The translations under genes were made by a program, and so were the position numbers. This document shows positions 35,618-45,852 of a stretch of 64,000 nt of DNA, piece after piece. The notes beneath the pieces were generated by a model. That model made no database searches and had not been told where the DNA came from. It was given only the letters and a program-made list of their open reading frames with translations. Origin of the DNA: Cyclobacteriaceae bacterium. GTDB taxonomy: Bacteria > Bacteroidota > Bacteroidia > Cytophagales > Cyclobacteriaceae. Every line of letters begins with the position of its first letter. Positions within the stretch are counted from its first letter, which is position 1. Location of the stretch: positions 1 through 64,000 of the forward strand of contig JAKLJG010000007.1 in NCBI GenBank assembly GCA_023151255.1, in the 5' to 3' direction.

Positions 35618-37312
35618 ATGGGCACTAATTTAAAAATCATCGAACTGCTGGCCGGCATTGGTATCTTCCTGTTTGGTATGTTCCAGCTCGAGGATTCCCT
35701 CAGGCAATTGTCGGGCGGTACATTCCGCAAACTCATCCGAAGGTTTACCAGTAATTGGTTTCGAAGCGTGCTCAGCGGCACGGTGGCTACTGCAGTATTG
35801 CAAAGCAGTTCAGCGGTATCGCTAATGGTGCTGGCATTTGCGGGTGCCGGAATTCTGGGCATGGAAAGCGCCATCGGAATAGTCTTCGGCTCAAACCTGG
35901 GAACAACGCTTACCAGTTGGATTGTGGCCTCGGTGGGTTTCAAACTTAAGATTGAAATGCTTGCATTACCGTTTATAGGGTTGGGCGGGTTGGGCCTCAT
36001 TGTTTTCGGTAAGTCAACCCGTGCCACCAACATCAGCAAATTTCTGGTGGGTTTTGGCTTTCTGTTCATGGGACTTGATTACATGAAAACCAGCATTGAC
36101 GGTTTGGCGCAAAGTTATGATCTAAGCAAATTAAGTAACTACCCCGGAGCGGCATTCATCCTGATTGGCCTTGTGCTAACCATCCTGGTGCAGTCCAGTT
36201 CGGCTGCCATGGCTATTATTTTGAGTTCGATTTATTCCGGTGTCATCACATTTCCATTGGCTGCCTATATGGTAATCGGCACCAACATTGGCACAACAGT
36301 TACCATTATCATCGGATCGCTTGGGTCGCAAACCATCAAAAAACAAATTGCTTTGAGTCATTTGCTGTTCAATGTAATCACCGCCCTGCTGGCTATCCTA
36401 TTATTCCCCTTGCTGATTAACTTTATCCAAGAAATTATCCATCTGGAAAATGATCCGGTAACGGGCATAGCACTGTTTCATACCTTGTTTAACCTGATTG
36501 GTGTAATCTTTTTCTTACCCTGGGTTGGCCGTTTTACCAAATTGGTGGTACGGCTGGTTCCGGAAAAGAAAATGACCCTTACCAAATGCCTGCATACACT
36601 TAAACCCGATATACCCGAAGCCGGCATCGCGGCACTGAAAATTGAAATCCGGCACTTGGTAATTGAGGTTATCCGATACCACCTGCGCCTGTTAAAGCTT
36701 ACCCGTAGAGAACCGTTTCAATCGTTTCTTAAAAAAGAAGATAATACCCGTTTTGCCGAAAGTTCACTTGATGACTTATACCAGGGGATTAAACTGCTGG
36801 AAGCCGAGATTTACACGTTTGCCTCAGGTTTGCAGATGCATGAACTGCACGATACAGAGGCCCGCGAACTGAATAAATTGTTGCACGCCACCCGCAATGC
36901 GGTGGCATCAGCTAAAATTATTAAAGACATCCAGCACAACCTTCAGGAGGCCGAAAGCTCAGGTAATGAAGAAGTAGAGAAACTATATAAGTTTCTTAAA
37001 GACAAATGGGCGGCAGTCCACGAAGAATTTATTTCCCTGTTGCAGGAGAAAGATACCGGTACAAGCATTGGCGCCATCCACAACCTCACCGGTAAAAACA
37101 AAGAAGAGGATATAGCCTTTACACAAATACTTACCTCAGCTATTGCTTCGCAAAAACTGTTGCCAACCGATATACCTACTCAAATAGCCATCAACCGGGC
37201 ATTTAATATTTCGGTAAGGCAAATGATCCATGCCCTGCGCGATTTGTTGTTTACCGAAACAGAGGCTGAAATTGTTGAAAAATTAAGCGAAACAACAGCT
37301 CCGAAAGCATAG
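35618..37312 (+). CDS. Na+/phosphate cotransporter family protein with PhoU-like tail
   Basis: 564 residues. Two inverted membrane repeats carry the Na/Pi signatures LQSSSAVSLMVLAF and VQSSSAAMAIILSS, with matching GSNLGTTLTSW and GTNIGTTVTII loops. Residues about 330-560 are a soluble helical PhoU-like domain. NptA-type proteins import phosphate with sodium, but some members with PhoU tails also affect c-di-AMP or osmotic responses, so the direction is open. The start is divergent from the TIGR02757 gene, with 44 nt between. Confidence 0.9.
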   Translation: MGTNLKIIELLAGIGIFLFGMFQLEDSLRQLSGGTFRKLIRRFTSNWFRSVLSGTVATAVLQSSSAVSLMVLAFAGAGILGMESAIGIVFGSNLGTTLTSWIVASVGFKLKIEMLALPFIGLGGLGLIVFGKSTRATNISKFLVGFGFLFMGLDYMKTSIDGLAQSYDLSKLSNYPGAAFILIGLVLTILVQSSSAAMAIILSSIYSGVITFPLAAYMVIGTNIGTTVTIIIGSLGSQTIKKQIALSHLLFNVITALLAILLFPLLINFIQEIIHLENDPVTGIALFHTLFNLIGVIFFLPWVGRFTKLVVRLVPEKKMTLTKCLHTLKPDIPEAGIAALKIEIRHLVIEVIRYHLRLLKLTRREPFQSFLKKEDNTRFAESSLDDLYQGIKLLEAEIYTFASGLQMHELHDTEARELNKLLHATRNAVASAKIIKDIQHNLQEAESSGNEEVEKLYKFLKDKWAAVHEEFISLLQEKDTGTSIGAIHNLTGKNKEEDIAFTQILTSAIASQKLLPTDIPTQIAINRAFNISVRQMIHALRDLLFTETEAEIVEKLSETTAPKA

Positions 37313-37384
37313 CAGCCACACATCCTAAAGCGTGGGCAAATGACTAAAAATAATGGTATCTTCAACGTTGATTTTGCTTAACGC

Positions 37385-39043
37385 ATGTCGAAGAATTTAA
37401 GCTATCTGGCCGGAAGAAAGGGGGTTACCAAAACCCTGTTTGAAGAACTGGGCATTGCCGCTGCCGAAACAGGCACACCTTCGGTTGAAAAAATGGAGGC
37501 GCTGCGAAAAGAATTTTTGGTTGGCAAAGCCAATGTGTACGGTACCGCTACCTTCTATGATTTTTTAAAACCCGAAAACCGGGGTAAAAAAGTGTATGTA
37601 TGCAACGGCAGTGCCTGTTTATGCGCAGGCACTCAACCTGCCTTAAAAGAAACGCTCCAACACTATTTTAAAGAAGAAGAAATTGGCGAAATGTGCTGCC
37701 TGGGCCGGTGCCATGAAAATGCCGCGTTTCACTATGGCGGAAAAAATTATTCGGGAAACGCAATCGACACCATCAGTGAAATAAAAAAGAACAAAACCGT
37801 AGTAGCCGATAACTACCACATCGCTTCCGAAGGCACAGCTGTTCTTACAAAAAAAATTCCAGGTCTTGAAGCCTATTATCAAATTCTGAAAGACTGCTTA
37901 AAAAAACCAGTTGCTGCGTTACAAACTGAATTAAAAGCCTCAGGTCTGCGTGGCCGCGGTGGTGCCGGTTTTCCGGTGGCCATAAAACTGGAGAGTTGCC
38001 GGAATACTGAGGCAAATCAACGCTTTATTGTTTGCAATGCCGATGAGGGCGACCCGGGTGCTTATTCCGACCGGTATTTGCTGGAACACCAACCCCATGC
38101 CGTACTCATGGGCATGATCATCGCAGGTTACCTGGCTGATGCATCGGTTGGTGTTTTATATATACGCGCAGAGTATCCCGAATCAATTGAGGCCATTGAA
38201 AAAGCTATTCAGCAACTTCGTGATCATAAGTTTATCGGAGAGAATATTTTCGGATCAGGCTTCTCGTTCAGGTTCAAAGTCATTAAAGCCCAAGGGGCAT
38301 ATATCTGCGGGGAAGAAACAGCGTTGCTTTCGTCCATCGAAGGTCAGCGCCCCGAAGTACGGGTACGCCCACCCTACCCCGCCCAGCAAGGATTGTTTAA
38401 TTTACCAACAGTAGTTAACAACGTAGAGACACTTGCTAATCTCCCCTTCATTATGCAACATGGAGGAAAAGCATTTGCTTCCATCGGCACACCTAAATCA
38501 ACCGGCACAAAACTTATTTCGCTGGACGGCCACTTTAACAAGCCGGGTATCTATGAAGTAGATATGGGCACCCCGTTGCGTGTTGTGGTGAACGAACTGG
38601 GCGGAGGTTTTCGCAAGCCCGTTAAAGCCATGCACATTGGCGGCCCGTTGGGCGGACTGGTGCCTGTTTCAAAAATCAATGACCTCACCATCGACTTTGA
38701 ATCCTTTTCCAACGAAGGTTTTCTGCTTGGTCATGCATCCATCGTCTGCATTCCCGAAGACTTTCCACTCCTATTATATATAGAGCATCTGTTTGAGTTT
38801 ACAGCCCACGAAAGTTGCGGCAAATGTTTCCCCTGCCGGCTGGGATCTACCCGCGGGAAGGAAATGCTTCAAAAAGCACGCACCGGTAATTACAAAATTG
38901 ATCGTAACCTCCTGAACGATTTGTTGGAAACCCTGGAGATCGGTTCGCTGTGTATGCTGGGTGGCGGACTGCCTCTTCCGGTAAAAAATGCCTTGCAGTA
39001 TTTTGAAGATGAATTAAAACCCTACTTCATAACTAATGTGTAG
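37385..39043 (+). CDS. NAD-dependent formate dehydrogenase, fused NuoE/NuoF-type diaphorase subunit
   Basis: 552 residues fusing two modules. Residues about 1-150 are NuoE-like with the 2Fe-2S ligands CNGSAC and CLGRC. Residues about 160-550 are NuoF-like: GLRGRGGAGFPVAIK and NADEGDPGAYSDRYLLE bind FMN/NAD, GAYICGEETALLSSIEGQRP is the family signature, and ESCGKCFPCR plus a later Cys (SLCMLGG) bind 4Fe-4S. It passes electrons from formate to NAD+. It is encoded 5 nt upstream of the molybdenum subunit. The fusion combines what FdsG and FdsB do separately in Cupriavidus. Confidence 0.92.
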   Translation: MSKNLSYLAGRKGVTKTLFEELGIAAAETGTPSVEKMEALRKEFLVGKANVYGTATFYDFLKPENRGKKVYVCNGSACLCAGTQPALKETLQHYFKEEEIGEMCCLGRCHENAAFHYGGKNYSGNAIDTISEIKKNKTVVADNYHIASEGTAVLTKKIPGLEAYYQILKDCLKKPVAALQTELKASGLRGRGGAGFPVAIKLESCRNTEANQRFIVCNADEGDPGAYSDRYLLEHQPHAVLMGMIIAGYLADASVGVLYIRAEYPESIEAIEKAIQQLRDHKFIGENIFGSGFSFRFKVIKAQGAYICGEETALLSSIEGQRPEVRVRPPYPAQQGLFNLPTVVNNVETLANLPFIMQHGGKAFASIGTPKSTGTKLISLDGHFNKPGIYEVDMGTPLRVVVNELGGGFRKPVKAMHIGGPLGGLVPVSKINDLTIDFESFSNEGFLLGHASIVCIPEDFPLLLYIEHLFEFTAHESCGKCFPCRLGSTRGKEMLQKARTGNYKIDRNLLNDLLETLEIGSLCMLGGGLPLPVKNALQYFEDELKPYFITNV

Positions 39044-39048
39044 TTGAT

Positions 39049-41832
39049 ATGGAAGCGGTGAAGACAACATCAACAGTAAACATCCACACCAACGGCAACG
39101 GTGCGGAAAAAATTAAACTGGCATACCTTAACGGCAAACCTTACGCGATTAACGAGGGTGAAACAATATTGTCGTTTGTACGCAGAAGTTTGGGTAACCG
39201 TATCCCTACACTTTGTGATGCCCCCAACCTTGAACCGTTTGGCTCATGCCGGGTGTGCAGCGTAGAGGTTGCCCTGCAACCAAACGGCCTTACAAAAACC
39301 GTTGCATCCTGCCACACACCCGTTATGGCAAACTCGTACATTTATACGGATACAGAAAAAATAACAAGACTCCGTAAAAACATCATCGAACTGGTTCTTA
39401 CTGATCACCCGCTCGATTGCCTGACCTGCGAAGTAAACAACAACTGCGAGCTGCAAACCGTTGCGGCCCAGGTAGGTGTGCGCACTGTACGCTACCCTGA
39501 AGGAAAAACACATCTCGATAGAAAAAAAGATTTGAGTCACCCCTACATGACCTCCGATCTCTCCAAGTGCATCAACTGCTTTCGGTGCGTACGTGCCTGC
39601 GATGAGGTGCAGGGCGAAATGGTGCTGAGCATGGCCGGCCGTGGTTTTGACAGTCGCATTATTAAAAGTTTTGACGACAACTTCCTGAACTCCGACTGTG
39701 TAAGTTGTGGTGCCTGCGCACAGGCTTGTCCTACGTCAGCCATTTCGGATGTGTTTGAATCGAAGAGTATCAATGTTCAAAAGAAAGTAAGAACCGTGTG
39801 TACCTACTGCGGGGTGGGCTGTAACCTGGAAGTGGCCGTTAATAATGATAAAATCAAATCCATACAAGCGCCATACGATGCCGAGGTAAACCAGGGACAC
39901 ACGTGCCTGAAGGGGCGCTTTGCATTTTCATTTTACAATCACCCCGACAGGCTGCGAACACCCCTCATCCGCAAAAATGGTGAGCTGCAGCCGGCCACCT
40001 GGGACGAGGCCTATGATTTCATCGCAGAAAAACTTACCAACATCAAAAACACCTACGGACCGGATTACATCGCGGGCATTTCTTCCGCGCGCTGCACCAA
40101 CGAAGAAAATTACCTGATGCAGAAATTTATCCGGGTGGTCATCGGCACCAACAACATCGACAGTTGCGCACGCGTGTGCCACTCGCCAACTGCATTGGGC
40201 ATGCAACGCAGTTTCGGAACAGGTGCTGCCACGAATTCAATTGAAGATTTAAACTATACCGATTGCATATTGGTTATTGGTGCCAACCCAACCGATGGTC
40301 ATCCCGTAACAGGTGCCAAGTTCAAGCAGTTTGCCATGAAAGGCAAAACTACCATCGTGATTGACCCGCGCAGAACGGAACTGGCCCGTTATGCTACCTA
40401 CCACCTGCCCCTCCGGCCGGGTACCAACGTGGCTATTCTCAACATGATGCTGTATTTCATCATCACCGAAGGATTGGAAGACAACCGGTTTATTGAATCG
40501 CGTACGGAAGGCTATGAGGATTTCAAAAAGCAAATCCTCAACGTAAACATCGATGAACTGGAACGCATCACCGGTGTTGATAAAAACCTGGTGCGCGAAG
40601 CCACACTGGCTTATGCCAAAGCAAAATCCGCCATGGCTTTTCATGGATTAGGCGTTACCGAACATTCTTACGGGACGTATGCCATCATGCTCATTACTGA
40701 CTTAGCCATGATCACGGGCAACATTGGCCGCAGGGGTGTTGGCGTTAACCCGTTACGCGGACAAAACAACGTGCAGGGCGCTGCTGACATGGGCTGCCAG
40801 CCGCACCAGGGAGCAGGGTATTTAGACGTGACCAATTCGGAATACCATAAAATGTACGAGGACTTTTATGGTGTAAAACTTCCCAACCACATTGGCTATA
40901 AAATTCCGCAGATGTACACCGCTTCGCTGGAAAACAAACTTAAAGCCCTGTGGTTGATGGGCGAAGATTTGGTGCAGACTGACCCCAATACGAACAAGGT
41001 AATGGCTGCCTTAAAAAAATTGGATTTACTTGTCGTGCAAGAGCTCTTCATGACCGAAACCGCCAAGATTGCAACAGTTGTGTTACCCGGAGCATCATTC
41101 CTTGAAAAAAGCGGAACGTTTACCAACGGAGAACGAAGAATACAACGTGTTAACAAAGTGGTAGAGCCGGTTGAAGGCACAAAGGCTGACGGACAGATTG
41201 TGGTGGACATTATGAACCGGATGGGTTATCCACAACCGGATTATGATCCGGATACGGTATTAAAAGAAATCTCCCAAATCGTTCCGTTCTTTAAAGGCGT
41301 AAAATGGAATGAACTTGGCAAAAACGGCAAACAATGGCCGGTAAAAGAAGACGGCACCGATACCAAAATCCTGCATACCGAAACGTTTAAACGCGGCAAA
41401 GGCAAGTTCCATTATTTCGATTTTAAGGAAAGTCAGGAAATTATTAGCAACGGAAAGGAATACCCGTACATCATCACCACCAACCGTGAACTGGAGCACT
41501 ACAATGCCGGCACCATGACGCGCAGGACGAAAAACGTTGAATTGCTCACCGAAGATGTGCTGTTGATCAACCCGGCCGATGCCGAAAAACACTTCATCAA
41601 AGAAGGCGATATGGTTTGTGTGGAGTCGGCACGAGGCAAGGTGGATTTGAAAGCGCGGATCACGGATGACGTGAGGCCCGGCATTCTGAGCTCCACCTTC
41701 CACTTCCCGGAAATCGGCCTGAATGTAATCGGCTCAGATGAACACGACAGCGAAGCCATGTGCCCCGAATACAAAGTGATTGCGGTGAACATCCGAAAGA
41801 GTAAGGGCTTAAAAAAATCTATTCCGGTTTAA
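39049..41832 (+). CDS. fdhF: Formate dehydrogenase molybdenum subunit (FdsA/FdhF type)
   Basis: 927 residues. The N-terminal part is NuoG-like: 2Fe-2S (CDAPNLEPFGSCRVC), a His-Cys3 cluster (HPLDCLTCEVNNNC), and two 4Fe-4S motifs (CINCFRCVRAC, CVSCGACAQAC). Then comes the bis-MGD module with its own 4Fe-4S (CTYCGVGC) and the active-site CARVCHSPT. The catalytic residue is Cys, not selenocysteine, and no in-frame TGA is involved. It oxidises formate to CO2 in the cytoplasm, with the upstream subunit as NAD diaphorase. FdhD, needed to sulfurate the cofactor, is encoded at 47151-47987. Confidence 0.94.
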   Translation: MEAVKTTSTVNIHTNGNGAEKIKLAYLNGKPYAINEGETILSFVRRSLGNRIPTLCDAPNLEPFGSCRVCSVEVALQPNGLTKTVASCHTPVMANSYIYTDTEKITRLRKNIIELVLTDHPLDCLTCEVNNNCELQTVAAQVGVRTVRYPEGKTHLDRKKDLSHPYMTSDLSKCINCFRCVRACDEVQGEMVLSMAGRGFDSRIIKSFDDNFLNSDCVSCGACAQACPTSAISDVFESKSINVQKKVRTVCTYCGVGCNLEVAVNNDKIKSIQAPYDAEVNQGHTCLKGRFAFSFYNHPDRLRTPLIRKNGELQPATWDEAYDFIAEKLTNIKNTYGPDYIAGISSARCTNEENYLMQKFIRVVIGTNNIDSCARVCHSPTALGMQRSFGTGAATNSIEDLNYTDCILVIGANPTDGHPVTGAKFKQFAMKGKTTIVIDPRRTELARYATYHLPLRPGTNVAILNMMLYFIITEGLEDNRFIESRTEGYEDFKKQILNVNIDELERITGVDKNLVREATLAYAKAKSAMAFHGLGVTEHSYGTYAIMLITDLAMITGNIGRRGVGVNPLRGQNNVQGAADMGCQPHQGAGYLDVTNSEYHKMYEDFYGVKLPNHIGYKIPQMYTASLENKLKALWLMGEDLVQTDPNTNKVMAALKKLDLLVVQELFMTETAKIATVVLPGASFLEKSGTFTNGERRIQRVNKVVEPVEGTKADGQIVVDIMNRMGYPQPDYDPDTVLKEISQIVPFFKGVKWNELGKNGKQWPVKEDGTDTKILHTETFKRGKGKFHYFDFKESQEIISNGKEYPYIITTNRELEHYNAGTMTRRTKNVELLTEDVLLINPADAEKHFIKEGDMVCVESARGKVDLKARITDDVRPGILSSTFHFPEIGLNVIGSDEHDSEAMCPEYKVIAVNIRKSKGLKKSIPV

Positions 41833-41845
41833 TATTCCTAAAAGC

Positions 41846-41908
41846 TACACAAAGTTTCACTTTGTTCATGGTGATTATTGATCCTTCTTCGTGTACTTTG
41901 TGGTTCAA
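41846..41908. repeat. Possible relic of a dispersed CACAAAG/CTTTGTG intergenic repeat
   Basis: The stretch holds ACAAAGT-ttc-ACTTTGT (7-bp stem) and then CGTGTACTTTGTGGTTC. Repeats built of ACAAAG/CTTTGTG units are scattered between genes in many Bacteroidota, as recalled. It lies between fdhF and the serine hydrolase. A copy count in the whole genome is needed; only one copy is visible here. Confidence 0.3.
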
Positions 41909-41920
41909 CAAACCGTCTTT

Positions 41921-43306
41921 ATGCAAAAACTCATTTTTCGTTCTCTGATCATCATTCTACTAGGGGCACTAACCTATGGCATCTACTATGCCTGGCTTGC
42001 CTTTCCGATTATTACCGGTTACGGGGCAAAAATTCTTTGCTCCTGCACCATGCTGGTCGGACGCAGCGAGAGCGATGTCATCAGCAATGAATTAAGCGCA
42101 GGATTATTAACACTCGGTTCCTATAGAGCCGATTACTCCGACTCCTCGGCTACTGCTACCGTTTTCGGGTTAGCCAAACGCAAGGCCATTTATCGGAAAG
42201 GATTGGGCTGCACCCTGATTAATGAAATTAAGGAAGAAGAATTGCGCAATCAACCCTGGGTAGTTGCCTCCGTGCCGAAAATTGACCAGGACACTATACC
42301 CTGGCCTGCCGGAAATCAACTGCCGGATTACCTTGATCTTACCCCTTACGACATCAACAAAATACAGCAAACCATAAACGAAGCCTTTGCAGAACCCGGT
42401 GAAGAAAATAGCAGACGAACCCGGGCTATTGTGGTTGTTCATGACGGGAAGATAATAGCCGAAAAATATGCCAGCGGGTTTACCAGTAAAACCCGGCAAA
42501 TGGGCTGGAGTATGACAAAAAGTTTAACCAATGGCATCATCGGCTTATTGGTAAGAGAACAAAAAATTTCGCTGAACGACCACCCACCTATTAAAGCCTG
42601 GCAGCAGGATGAGCGCGCAACGGTATTACTTCACCACCTGATGCAGGCCAGCAGCGGCCTGGAATGGGAGGAAATTTATTCGGGACCAAGCACCGCCACC
42701 ACCATGTTGTTTAAAAAGCGTGATGCCGGCAGTTACGCTGCTGCATTTCCGTTAAAAAACACACCCGGTGAAGTCTTTTACTATTCCAGCGGCACCACCA
42801 ACATCCTATCAAAAATTTCCCGGCAACTCATTGGCGATACCGAATACCATAGCTATCCCTACCATCATCTCTTTTATAAAATAGGTATGCATTCACTCGT
42901 AATAGAACCCGACCCAGACGGAACGTTTGTTGGCTCTTCGTTTTCCTATGCTACCGCCCGCGACTGGGCACGGTTCGGTTTGCTTTACCTGAATGATGGC
43001 TATTGGATGAACGAGCGGATCCTCCCGGAAGGCTGGGTAGAATACACTGCCACACCGGCTAAAGGTGCTAAGCGCGGAGAATACGGAGCGCAGTTCTGGC
43101 TTAATGCTGGCAATGCTGATAATCCATCCGATCGCCATTTTCCCGATGTTCCGGCTGATATGCTTTATTGTTCAGGCTATGAAGACCAGTATGTATTCAT
43201 TATACCTTCCAAAAACCTGGTGGTGGTAAGGTTAGGTTTAACCACTGGCAATGGAGTTGATTATAATCAGTTTTTAAAACACATCATTGATGCCCTGCCG
43301 GAATAA
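41921..43306 (+). CDS. Serine hydrolase, class C beta-lactamase fold
   Basis: 461 residues from ATG 41921; the ORF track used a GTG 30 nt upstream, which only adds residues before the signal. A membrane anchor (SLIIILLGALTYGIYYAWLAF) leads to a periplasmic domain. The nucleophile motif SMTK (GWSMTKSLTNG) and YSSG (FYYSSGTTNIL) correspond to SxxK and YxN/YxS of the family; the third motif is probably near the C-terminus but unclear. Likely activities are esterase or D-amino-acid peptidase rather than antibiotic hydrolysis. Its stop abuts the convergent DUF885 gene. Confidence 0.85.
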   Translation: MQKLIFRSLIIILLGALTYGIYYAWLAFPIITGYGAKILCSCTMLVGRSESDVISNELSAGLLTLGSYRADYSDSSATATVFGLAKRKAIYRKGLGCTLINEIKEEELRNQPWVVASVPKIDQDTIPWPAGNQLPDYLDLTPYDINKIQQTINEAFAEPGEENSRRTRAIVVVHDGKIIAEKYASGFTSKTRQMGWSMTKSLTNGIIGLLVREQKISLNDHPPIKAWQQDERATVLLHHLMQASSGLEWEEIYSGPSTATTMLFKKRDAGSYAAAFPLKNTPGEVFYYSSGTTNILSKISRQLIGDTEYHSYPYHHLFYKIGMHSLVIEPDPDGTFVGSSFSYATARDWARFGLLYLNDGYWMNERILPEGWVEYTATPAKGAKRGEYGAQFWLNAGNADNPSDRHFPDVPADMLYCSGYEDQYVFIIPSKNLVVVRLGLTTGNGVDYNQFLKHIIDALPE

Positions 43307-44950
43307 TCATTTGTTTACCGCATCATTAACCATTTGCTTGTCACCCGTCATTTCCCAATGTACAAGTGATGCTGGAATACAGCCAATGGTATTGATCTGA
43401 TCAAAAAATTCCTTCACCCGAAACGCTTCATTTTGCTTTTCCTTCATTCTGGCATATTCGGCCATAACCTCTTCGAGCAGGTACTTGCCGGTAATGTAGC
43501 TCGTTCCGTAACCCGGCTGGCGCAAATACAAATGTTGTTCAAAAATCAATAGTTCCTTCTCTGTTTTCATCCAGCCGCGCGGGGTGTATTCGGAGTGTAT
43601 CCCCCCGGCTTCTTCCATAGTCATTTCGTTGGCATGCGCGTAGAGCGAACCCAACCCGCGGGCTGCGCGCTGGGCTATCATGATATACACAATCTCTTTC
43701 ACCCGTGGATCATCATTGTATAAGCCGGCTTGCATAAACATCTCTTCCACGGCTGTGGCTGTACCTTCATTACGCGAGTCAAAAATATTATACAGCAACG
43801 GAACCCTGCGGATTTCACTTTCATGCGGCTCATTATCCATACGGGCCAGTTCGAACCAGTGATAGAAATGCGAATAGAGTGGCCGCGGATCAAGATGCAT
43901 CCCGATAACAAAAAAGTTTCGCTTTTCGGCCGGCACAAACCGGCCCAGGTGTGCACGCAAGGCAGGTTCGAAATATTCTTTAACGGTAACGATTTCATCT
44001 TTATCTAAAAAATTCAAAAGACTTTTAGCCGATCGCTCCGCCAGTGCATTAAATGCTTCAGGCGTATCGGCTGTTTTTAGCTGAGGCAGGTTGCGGTTCC
44101 GGTGCTCTTCCAGTTTCAGGGCCGTCCATGCGCGTGCCAGTTCGCGCTTCAGCAGCATCACTTCATCTTCCCATGTTAATGGAACCAGGTGAACATGGTG
44201 TTGGTACCAGGTGTAATTATCCTTACCGATACCAGATGGACCGGTTTTGGAAGCTGATTGTTTCTCCAGCCAGTCGGCCAGGTCAGTTGTGGCGGTAATA
44301 GCCTCCTCAATAGCATTAACCAGATCGTTGTGAAGCCGTACTTCGGGATACTCCAATAACGCAGCAAGATCTGCCTGTTGTGTTTTAATGTCTCTGATGC
44401 CGGCAATCCATAAATCGCGGGCGTTACCCGTCAGGTTAGTTTTTGCCTGCTGGTAGAAGAGCGGTATAACCCGCAATGCGTTGATCAATTTTTCTTTGCT
44501 TTCTGGTGAGAGGGGGAACGTATAAGTCCATAACTCAATAATGGCCGAATGCGTGGGTCCTTCATGGGCAGGCACATCGCTGCGCTCCATCCACAACGTT
44601 TTATAATAAGCCGGGTCGCGTTCCCAGGGGCGCAGCACGCGGTGATCAAACTCAAGCCCGTTCATTTCAGCATAAACAATATACCAATCCACCTGGTGCT
44701 TTACCGGCCACCCGGTGGTATCAAATGCATGCAGCTTTTGTTGCCATTGTTTTAGTTTGGTGTACTGCTTTTTCATGGCGCTGACCGAATAATCCGGAAC
44801 ACCATTTACCGTTAACGGTTTTTGGAACTGGCGCCATTCCTTAAAAATGGCAACCAATTGATCGTAAGTTGTTAGTTTTTCCTGCACAGGTTTTTCCGAT
44901 ACACACTGAGCAAGCAACAGCCCTACAACAATAAGCGAAACATACTTCAT
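43307..44950 (-). CDS. DUF885 family lipoprotein, probable metallopeptidase-like
   Basis: 547 residues from ATG 44950, which begins a signal peptide with lipobox LLLAQC; the ORF-track start is 18 nt upstream. The C-terminal half has the DUF885 features FDSRNEGTATAVEEMFMQAG and YLRQPGYGTSYITGKYLLEE. DUF885 proteins are often annotated as zinc peptidase-like, but the classical HExxH is not obvious here, so catalysis is uncertain. It overlaps the amidinotransferase-fold gene by 4 bases and may be the last gene of the fdhD operon. Confidence 0.75.
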   Translation of the reverse strand: MKYVSLIVVGLLLAQCVSEKPVQEKLTTYDQLVAIFKEWRQFQKPLTVNGVPDYSVSAMKKQYTKLKQWQQKLHAFDTTGWPVKHQVDWYIVYAEMNGLEFDHRVLRPWERDPAYYKTLWMERSDVPAHEGPTHSAIIELWTYTFPLSPESKEKLINALRVIPLFYQQAKTNLTGNARDLWIAGIRDIKTQQADLAALLEYPEVRLHNDLVNAIEEAITATTDLADWLEKQSASKTGPSGIGKDNYTWYQHHVHLVPLTWEDEVMLLKRELARAWTALKLEEHRNRNLPQLKTADTPEAFNALAERSAKSLLNFLDKDEIVTVKEYFEPALRAHLGRFVPAEKRNFFVIGMHLDPRPLYSHFYHWFELARMDNEPHESEIRRVPLLYNIFDSRNEGTATAVEEMFMQAGLYNDDPRVKEIVYIMIAQRAARGLGSLYAHANEMTMEEAGGIHSEYTPRGWMKTEKELLIFEQHLYLRQPGYGTSYITGKYLLEEVMAEYARMKEKQNEAFRVKEFFDQINTIGCIPASLVHWEMTGDKQMVNDAVNK

Positions 44951-44964
44951 GGCAGTACTATTAA

Positions 44965-45846
44965 TCATAAGATTTCCCGTAACAAAGGGCGGGTAAGGCA
45001 GGTCGGGCCGCCTCCGCCTTTTATACTAATTTCATTTCCATTGTATAGGTGTACACGGCAACCCGCCCCTTCCAATCGTTGACGCGTAACAGGGTTACCC
45101 GATACCATAATGCACTCGCGCGGTGAAAGGGCCAGCACATTACAGCCCATAGAATCCCACTCGCTATCGGGGACTTCAATGAATGAATACCCACGATCAA
45201 GCAATCCGTTGCGGAATGCGATGGGCATCAATGGCGAATACACCACAGCCAGATTTTTATCAACCGGACTGAATACCGACATGAGGTGAAACACATCGGA
45301 CGGACCTTTGTAGTGGGGCATGTGCGCAACCAAAACTGTAATACCAAACGGTTGCAGCAAGTGTTTTAACTGCCTGATGCCTTCTTCATTGGTACGGTAG
45401 GTATGGCCGACAGCCAATGTGTTTCTATCAATCCAGGCCACGTCACCGCCCTCCAACGTTCCGGGCGCCTGGATCACCCCGAGTATCGGAATATTCAATC
45501 GTTCAAACTCCCGCTGTTCGGCTGCAGGCTCCGGTATTCTGGCAGGCTTGCCCATGTTGCAGATAACCATGCCATAATCCGTGGCAATGGCGGCATCCCT
45601 GCAATAGATGGAGTCCATGGTAACGGCAGGATCAGCGGGTAAAAAATATAGGTGTGCTCCCGAGGCTGCTACCAGGTTTTCAAAGTTCCTGTATTCGGCA
45701 ACGGCCATCGCCAGGTCGGGCTTCGACAAAAAGTTTAATTCTTTCCACTGCTCATCTACTTGCTTATCATTTACAAAAGCCTGTTCAGGGCGCTTTAAAA
45801 ACACCGAGCGTAAATTGCCATATTCGGAATGATGGGTTGTTGCCAT
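44965..45846 (-). CDS. Arginine deiminase/DDAH-type amidinotransferase-fold enzyme
   Basis: 293 residues. The five-bladed propeller signatures are IYCRDAAIA, LEGGDVAWI, HYKGPSDVFHLMSVFSPV and the terminal nucleophile Cys in GGGPTCLTRPLL. These match dimethylarginine dimethylaminohydrolase-like and arginine-deiminase-like enzymes, which hydrolyse guanidino groups to citrulline or an amine. The exact substrate is not decided by these motifs. A neighbouring APC permease 6 nt upstream suggests uptake of its amino-acid substrate or export of the product. Confidence 0.85.
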   Translation of the reverse strand: MATTHHSEYGNLRSVFLKRPEQAFVNDKQVDEQWKELNFLSKPDLAMAVAEYRNFENLVAASGAHLYFLPADPAVTMDSIYCRDAAIATDYGMVICNMGKPARIPEPAAEQREFERLNIPILGVIQAPGTLEGGDVAWIDRNTLAVGHTYRTNEEGIRQLKHLLQPFGITVLVAHMPHYKGPSDVFHLMSVFSPVDKNLAVVYSPLMPIAFRNGLLDRGYSFIEVPDSEWDSMGCNVLALSPRECIMVSGNPVTRQRLEGAGCRVHLYNGNEISIKGGGGPTCLTRPLLREIL

Positions 45847-45852
45847 AGCTGC

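Noticed and set aside
39049-41832. Selenocysteine (TGA) in formate dehydrogenase
   Set aside because: The active-site position is a normal Cys in CARVCHSPT and the frame has no internal TGA.
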